Source: Magicicada septendecula
Taxonomy: Eukaryota; Arthropoda; Insecta; Hemiptera; Cicadidae
Assembly (NCBI GenBank): GCA_034769895.1
Contig: CM068373.1
Location: 25,878,120-25,942,119 of the forward strand
Length of the DNA: 64,000 bases
Direction of reading: 5' to 3'
Notes under the pieces: model-generated
Told to the model about the DNA's origin: nothing
Databases searched by the model: none
Seen by the model: the letters and a program-made list of their open reading frames with translations, nothing else
In this document: one piece after another, positions 57,557-64,000 of the stretch
How positions within the stretch are numbered: the first letter of the stretch is position 1
Layout of the letters: each line of letters begins with the position of its first letter
Program-made: the position numbers and the translations under genes

Positions 57557-58032
57557 TTTTGACCGGTTTCAATTTTCACCTCTGCCTCAACCGATCGGGT
57601 TTTATACGATTGGGTCGCAACTGAATACAGTCCGTTTCTCAAACTTTCCAGCACATGTTTTACCTTTAAATTATTTTGAGTTATTTCAGACATAACTTTT
57701 TATTAATTAGTAATTCTATCAGTCTTCTCATAGAAGACTTGTTCACTGAATTTTGGCAAGAGGAATGCATCCGGTGTTTTCATCTTCATTGACAAAAAAT
57801 AAAAAATGGTACTGAATGATGTAGGTCTACGTGAACCAGGTTTGCGAAACACAGGTTTTACACGTCAAATAAAGTCCATGTACAAATCTTTACGGATATA
57901 ATGAGAAGCGTACTTTCTACTGTGTACAAACGAGATGTCTACTTTGCAGATTTTCTTTACTTTGTTACTGTGTAACGAATAAAATGAAATTAAATAAGCA
58001 TCTTTGTACCGGCGCGCACGCACACGCAACTG
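57557..58032. other. A+T-rich spacer
   Basis: Nothing recognised. Confidence 0.4.
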
Positions 58033-58853
58033 TTTCCGTTCTTATCTTAATCCTGATATAAAGAAACAGGCGTGGTGCATCTGAAACTTAATCCTGATAT
58101 AAAGAAACAGGCGCGGTGCATCTGAAACGCCATTTGCTGCTTCAATTAAATGCGAGTCATTCTGACAGAAGGAGTACAGACAGGTTACATATAATATTGA
58201 TACTGTATAAACACGTGTAAATTGTAATAATTTGTCCTGACCAAAATAAAAAATTTGAGTGAGTGTAAGACCGACAGTGAAATATTTTAAACACGGAGAG
58301 TTAATGGTTTTTACTCACTGTTTGAATATCGCAAGAAACAAATAAAGTAGGCTTATATTTAAAGCGAAAATAGAAGCTGTGATAATTACTAACAAGTGTA
58401 CTGTGTATTATCAGTTATTGTCAGAGAGTAATTCAATGTCTTCTATATCTGTCTTCTAGATTCTGTCACTTGAGTTAGCAGTGTTGATGATAAGATTGTC
58501 CACGACAGCGTCAGTAATTTGGTCCAGTTCCCAAAGCTTGTCTTTTTCTTTGAATACATATTCCACACAATGACTCCACTTGTTTGCCGTTATCTCATTT
58601 ACCGGCATCTCTATCAGTTGTTTTACATCATGCAGCTTACATGTTGTGTTGCGACGGGCAACGTATCCTTTCAACTGGTTCCATATTAATTCAATGGGAT
58701 TCAGAGTACAGTAATCAGAGTACATGACTGTACGGACATTCTGCTCATGCGCGTAACACGTTCCGGCGCAAACCGTGTAAACGCCCCTGACCAATGGCGT
58801 TTCAGATGAGCCACGTCGGTTTGTTTACATCAGGATTGAACTAAGAACGGAAA
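58033..58853 (-). mobile_element. Tc1/mariner-superfamily transposon, deletion derivative
   Basis: Inverted ends share tttccgttctta, atcctgatataaa and catctgaaacgccatt (left 58,033-58,137; right about 58,788-58,853). The left end contains a tandem duplication of about 43 bp (cttaatcctgatataaag...), once with cgtggtg and once with cgcggtg. The interior encodes the C-terminal part of a DDE transposase on the minus strand. A TA target duplication is not evident at the outermost bases. Confidence 0.78.
58456..58794 (-). pseudogene. DDE transposase, C-terminal fragment
   Basis: A 112-codon frame. After a non-conserved start it reads YCTLNPIELIWNQLKGYVAR, then KQLIEMPVNEITANKWSHCV, EYVFKEKDKLWELDQITD, and VVDNLIINTANSSD. 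The LNPIELIWNQLK block is the third acidic motif of IS630/Tc1/mariner transposases, with E as the final catalytic residue. The DNA-binding domain and the first two catalytic aspartates are absent, so this is a remnant; the first Met lies near the inverted repeat. Confidence 0.88.
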
Positions 58854-59329
58854 GAGTATATATACTTTTATATTAACAATAATAGGAAACATTAGAAACT
58901 AGAAATATTTGTTGAACTTTGGTATATTGAATAATTACTGACTTTGATAAATTTTGTAAACAAGAATAATTGTAGCATGTTGAATCAATAGCGTGTTCTC
59001 TCAGGCTTTGATTTTGATGACAATGTGGAATTCGTAAATGGCGAAAGGTGTATGTCATCAAAAATTGATTTAATTCGTCCAGAAAGTACAAAATTCAGGG
59101 AAGCCACCACACTTGCGACTTGCAAGACCACACAGTCTCCCTTAAGCTTTGAAGCATTCTAAAAGTTGATAACTTTTGTAGTGAAAACGTGATTCAATGT
59201 CAGCCCTTAAAACTCAACTTTGGTACTTCGTTATTTACACTGTATCATTACTATTGAATTCTTGAACCCAAAATGTGTCATGATTAACTGATTTCTAGGC
59301 ATGGTTTCATAACAACAACAATAATTTAC
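58854..59329. other. A+T-rich spacer
   Basis: Nothing recognised. Confidence 0.4.
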
Positions 59330-60250
59330 TAACCCACGCTTTTCAAAATTTATATGGAAAAAGCAATAGAGACTTGAAAAAAAATGTGCAGGAATATGGG
59401 AATTCCACTTGATGGTGATACAGTTTATTCATTACAGTTTGCTGATGACCAATTACTTTTGGCTCAAGATTTTGGAAACATACAATACACGACTAGGAAG
59501 TTGATGGAAGGATATCAGAAATGGGGACTAAAGGTAAATATGAATGAAACAAAATACTTGACAATAGGCAATATTCATCAAAACTTGATGTCGGAGGAAG
59601 ACATGGGGAAGATTTAGACAGAGGGACACAAGTATTTAGGAGTGAAAATTACGGCCAATAAAAAACAAGACAAAGAAATACAATCCAGAATTAACTTAGA
59701 AAATATGGCTCTATCTACATTAAATGGAATCCTGTGGGATAAGCAAATTACAACAGAGACTAAAACCAAAATATTTAAAACCATTGTTAGAATTATTATG
59801 ACTTACGGCTCAGAAGTCTGGACTGGAAATTAACACTTGAAGAAAATTTATGACAGCAGAGATGGACTTTTGAAGACGTTCGGTAAGAGTATCCAGACGT
59901 GAGAAAATAAGAAATAAAATCATTAAGGACAGAATGTATGTGAAAATTCAATTATTGATTTTATCCAAAAACAAAAAATTACAATCGTATGGACACACGA
60001 AAAGGAGACAGGGACAGGGGCAGGGATTGCCAGGGAGAGTGATGGAATGAACCCCACCAGGGAGAAAGGAAAGGGAAAGACTGAATATCACCTGGATAGA
60101 ATAAATTCAGACTATAATGAGTGAATGAGAAATTGAAGAAAATCTTTGGATGCAGAAGCAGCATTGGAAGACGAGAATTCAATCACTTCTGTAACCTTTG
60201 GTTCCGGAAAATGTGTAAACATTGTGCAGCTGGAATAATAATAATAATAA
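59330..60250 (+). mobile_element. LINE relic with (ATA)n tail
   Basis: Plus strand: FKIYMEKAIET-like start, GIPLDGDTVYSLQFADDQLL (59,393-59,455, with intact FADD), QKWGLKVNMNETKYLTIGN, LGVKITANKKQDKEIQS, and IVRIIMTYGSEVWTGN (to 59,833). A broken C-terminal part and an ataataataataata tail at 60,234-60,252 follow. Same family as 44,190-47,390. Several stops and frameshifts. Confidence 0.9.
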
Positions 60251-62229
60251 TAATTTACAAACAACTGAAGTCTAAAAAATTTACCATACAATTCATGATA
60301 CTTAAATATATAGTTTCACTTTTGCCTCCTCCCAAAACAAAACAAAATAAAATAAAAGAAGAAGAGATTTAAGGTTTACTACATTTAAAGAAGAACGACT
60401 ATAATTTAATTTTTCTTTTTTAAGTGTACAAAAAATAATATTGTTTTCACTTTTGTATTTGCCACTGTTGGCTCTGTGACAGTTCTTTCAATAAGTATAA
60501 AACTAGGAAAATAGTTTATTCTACTGCGGTCAAACCGGTAGAATAAAATGAATGCAAAACGTTTCTTCTCGCTTTACTCACTTAATAAATTCTGTGAGGT
60601 AACCCGGCTTAGGGTAAATTGGTTATCGGTTTTCTCGACGTCCAATAATCAGCATTTCATATGTGAAAACACGTTTGTCTCAAACGGATTGGTAAACGAA
60701 CGCTGAACTGAATTCAATTATTTATCGTAGTCTTCCAGCTGAGACAAACACGTTCGTAGAAAAAAATTATATCATTACCAAGTAAGGAATATATATTAAT
60801 TTACATTTAATTTAAAATTAAGTTATCACCTTCAATCAATTCCTGAGGCATTTATGCCTATAATATCTACTACAGTTGGTCCTTTTGGACGTCCGATACT
60901 TCCAAACGACGCGAGACGGTTAGAAGGCTTGTAGCAGTCCTAATGATTTCATTTTCTAGTCTTAGGTTATCTATTTATCTCTTTTGACTGTTAGTTTGAT
61001 GGTTACTTTAAGTAGAAAAAATGAGGCTTAGTATGGATATAATTTATGGATGGTCAGTTCAAGATGGCTGTAGAAAATATCTTGCAATCATGGAAATACA
61101 GACACCAATAAGAGCAGACAGTCGGAAGGTGTCCAGGTAAACGGGGAGCAAGCAATTTAGAAACCACAAAAAAACTATCTTACTGTTGTTTTCATTCAGA
61201 TGTAGGTGTAACTTGTTGCCAGCATGTACCACATCCAAGTTTTCGCCGGTAAATGCTTCTTAGTCTTTAGTTGAAATGCTTTTGATCTTTAACGGACTGC
61301 GATAAACCTCTTCCTCAAGAACACAAGAATGTTCGTCGTGTATAACCTTCTAGGACTCTTAAACATTACCTTCCATTTATTTGCCACCCATGATTCACTC
61401 TACAATTCAATTTCTCTGTGTGCCATTAGTCGCCACACTGGTTCAAACGAACACCTATCTCCTGGGCGAATCTCTTAATCTCCGGACATCTATGACATCA
61501 CATATCCTCAGGTAGTCCAATTTTAGTCTCCCTCACCCCCCAGACCTTTCCTAGCACCTGCACCACCAAATTATTACTCTTGGGTGGTCGCAACCAGTTC
61601 TCCACTAAACTTTCCCGTCTGTAAGTCATAGTAAACCACACACATCTCTTTTCTTCTACTATTTCCAGAACCCATTTATTCGTTAGTTTACGCATCGACT
61701 GGGTTTCTAGCTGTTTTAGTACTACATTTTAAATGTTTGTGATGTTAGTAAATTAGATGTCCCTATAGTTCAGGTTTCAAACCCATACAGTTTTACTCTC
61801 CAAACATATTAAAACTTCTAGAACTTTTGTTAATTTTTAATCGAAAATTGTTCCTCAGTAACAAATTTTCTTCCTGAAAGATGCCCTTTCGGGTAACACT
61901 ATCTTACATTTAACGTCTTTTCTGCCTGCGTCCATAAATCTCGTGACATTGCTTAAAAGTTGGTAGCATTCATCCTTTTCTCTACGTTGTTGTTCTTAAA
62001 TTTTATATTTAAAGTACCCCTACTTTTGTTGATAGGGGTTTCACTTTTTTTTTATTTCTAAACAAAGTTTTATAATAATTTTCCAATACCATTCTACACG
62101 TTATCCTAAACCTTCCTCGTCTTCTGCAAGTAGAGGAAAATAAGATTCCTTTAGCTCTATAAAAATTCTGATAAAGAAATAAAAGAATCCGAAATGCACT
62201 TGCATATAATTAACTAGAATAGTAAAGTT
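60251..62229. other. Unassigned DNA
   Basis: Mostly A+T-rich. From 61,380 to 61,960 the minus strand has broken open pieces (61,498-61,695, SMRKLTNKWVLEIVEEKR) that may come from an old retroelement, but no diagnostic motif is present. Confidence 0.3.
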
Positions 62230-62711
62230 TTCTTTGAGTTTTCTGAAGTGTGTTTATGTATGCAGAATATAACTGTAACATATCTCAATAAAAGACAAAA
62301 GTAATGGCCTATATATGAGATGAACCGGTTTGGACCAAAATATGTATAGACAACACATGCATAGAACAAGTAAGACACTTCAACTATCTTCGACTTATAA
62401 TAAAAATAGATATATAGAAAATAAAATGACGAATTTCACAAGAATATATGGAACAAATTGCAGAACGTTGAGAAATAAATGTAGAAAAAAAGCCAAATAA
62501 AAGCTTATAAAACAATGGCAATACCTATACCACTTTATGGCTTTGAAACTTGGTCATGAAGTAAAAAGATGAACAGAAAACACAAACAGCAGAAATAATA
62601 TTTCTGAGATCAGTTAAAAATAGTAATAGACGAGATCATATAAGAAATGAAGAAATAAGAAGTTATTTAAACAAATGTTTTGTAAAATATATAAAAAGAC
62701 TTGATAAGTTT

Positions 62712-63254
62712 CACAGATTTTTTTTTAATTAACTCTGACAGCTGTTTCGACTAGCTAGGCCATTGTCAAAGAGGCGAGTGAATGAAATTACTGAACACAG
62801 GAAGTTAGTGGAGTGTAGGTGGTGAACGTCTGTTTAGGGCGTATCTGGAACATCTGTGTTGTGATGGCGAGGGGGGTGTACAAGAGACAAGGGAAGGTCA
62901 GGTGTCTTTAAAAACTAAATACAATCATGAATGCAAAATATAAAATTAACTGAACTAAATATAAACTGAATGCAAAATTTAAAATAATGATAAACATTCA
63001 AAATAATATAAAATAAACTAAACTAATTAACAGATTTCAAAATTTAAAATAATGATGAACATTCAAAATAATATAAAATAAACTAAACTAAATAACAGAT
63101 TTTAATAAAGGGGATACACAAAATTCAGTCTGTTCATTGGTTAAATTTTTGTTATTTTTTATCGCTTTTTTAATTTCTAAAATTTCTAACAAATCCATTT
63201 TTTTACCTTTTTGTATGTTGTGGAGTAGTGTTATGATATAATGTCATATGGCGA
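62712..63254 (-). mobile_element. Penelope-like element 3' fragment inside a LINE
   Basis: The minus strand encodes LLHNIQKGKKMDLLEILEIK, KAIKNNKNLTNEQTEF (63,235-63,120), the conserved PLE C-terminus. An A+T-rich tandem repeat and a terminus at about 62,712-62,790 follow, with GTCGAAACAGCTGTC (62,751-62,737), matching the GAAAC...GTC end of a PLE hammerhead. A possible short target duplication is aagttt (62,706-62,711 and 63,255-63,260). Confidence 0.8.
62973..63103. repeat. 65-bp tandem repeat, two copies
   Basis: Starts at 62,973 and 63,038 with caaaatttaaaataatgat. Lies in the 3' non-coding part of the PLE. Confidence 0.85.
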
Positions 63255-63385
63255 AAGTTTGCAACCCTAGAGGCAGAATAAAAAGTTAATATACCTAAAA
63301 AAAGGTGGACTGTGGAATAGTAACTGGCCGCTAAAGTCTAGAACCGGTAAGAAGAAAATGATGATGATGATGATGATAACGTTTA

Positions 63386-64000
63386 TGTATGCCTACACTT
63401 CGCCGAATCACAGTATAACGGCTTTGTAGAAAAGTAAGTAAAACGTCTAATGTATTGTTGATTACATAAGTAAATAACATAAGTAAGTAATCCCCTTGTG
63501 ATGTAACGCAAGCTTTAGCCAGAAACTTCCTGAGCCTCTTACATATCGAGAGGTGCTTCGTGGCTTTGTGTTAGCCTACTTCATTAAAAACCGCGGTTGT
63601 TACATAAATCAAAAACGGTGTCATAATTAGTTTGGTAAAGAGCTGAATTACGTCGATACAGTTTTGCTACGCATTTACTTTTAATACATACTTCGTAATG
63701 ATATAATTTTTTTCTACGAACGTGTTTGTGTGATTGTGACATTGCAAAGTTTCATTTCATTAAGCAAAATTTAGATAAAGTATTTAATAACTCTCTTAAA
63801 AGTTTCTAATAATAAACGCTAGAAGCTCACGTTGTACATATAAGGTAAGAGATTGGCAAAAAAATATAAAATTTTAGGAATGCGATAATGATGCGTTTGA
63901 TTTGGAGTGCACTCACTGTAAAGTCAAAGATTATTGGCACCGCCGATGAACTGTATATTTAAGGGTGAAGCGTGCGATAAAGATCTATCGTCGATGAGTA
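63386..64000. other. A+T-rich DNA to the window end
   Basis: No supported feature. Confidence 0.4.

Larger units (their letters stand above)
62230..63385 (+). mobile_element. LINE relic with GAT tail, interrupted by a PLE
   Basis: The first part (62,330-62,700) reads DNTCIEQVRHFNYLRLI, KTQTAEIIFLRSVKNSNRRD and HIRNEEIRS. The last part (63,262-63,385) reads NPRGRIKS, LEPVRRK and the tail atgatgatgatgatgat. The missing middle is replaced by a minus-strand PLE. Many stops. Confidence 0.8.

Overview
The window looks like a repeat-choked intergenic or intronic stretch of an arthropod nuclear genome, most likely an insect with a large genome. The evidence is A+T-rich DNA with no bacterial-style gene packing, many degenerate non-LTR retrotransposons (LINEs), Penelope-like elements (PLEs), a Helitron, hAT, pogo and Tc1-type DNA transposons, Ty3/Gypsy elements, and a short interstitial run of the insect telomere pentamer TTAGG (57,517-57,556). 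I cannot name the species.

Layout. 1-4,800: a minus-strand LINE relic (1,610-3,850), a 55-bp minisatellite and a foldback element. 5,140-7,139: a non-autonomous Helitron carrying about 13 copies of a 127-129-bp minisatellite. 7,590-9,365: two tandem copies of an unclassified 0.5-kb repeat, the first split by a LINE with an 11-bp target duplication. 9,800-18,000: LINE fragments, a solo LTR and an inverted LTR pair. 18,250-21,760: a hammerhead-bearing inverted repeat, a third copy of the 0.5-kb repeat, and unassigned A+T-rich DNA. 21,765-25,290: a decayed Gypsy fossil abutting a PLE 3' end. 26,000-31,100: the only stretch with signs of host genes. Two phase-0, splice-flanked exons lie on the minus strand (28,145-28,225 and 26,001-26,159). 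A TATA/CCAAT promoter with a first coding exon and a probable second exon lies on the plus strand (30,564-31,092). 32,138-41,869: a very young 9.7-kb Gypsy-type LTR element with 2.02-kb LTRs, inserted into a TA microsatellite. 41,885-52,515: PLE pieces, a pogo/Tigger deletion derivative, a nearly full-length LINE relic with another LINE nested in it, a hAT element with a perfect 8-bp target duplication, a PLE bounded by inverted copies of its own terminus, and a 90-bp-arm palindrome. 54,500-64,000: another hammerhead-like core, a solo LTR, LINE relics, an unclassified 411-bp insertion, a Tc1/mariner-type relic, and a LINE interrupted by a PLE.

The most interesting theme is a dispersed set of hammerhead-ribozyme-like cores (CTGANGA, a paired stem II, then GAAA followed by a short near-palindromic stem III). 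They occur in at least seven places, on both strands, nearly all at recognisable PLE ends or inside inverted repeats built from such ends. Hammerhead ribozymes are known in PLE terminal repeats. This window shows several distinct families side by side, from near-consensus to decayed, and shows how they form long palindromes.

No rRNA, tRNA or CRISPR array was found. Nearly all long reading frames belong to mobile elements. The host exons are inferences from splice signals and open frames, and I do not recognise their proteins.
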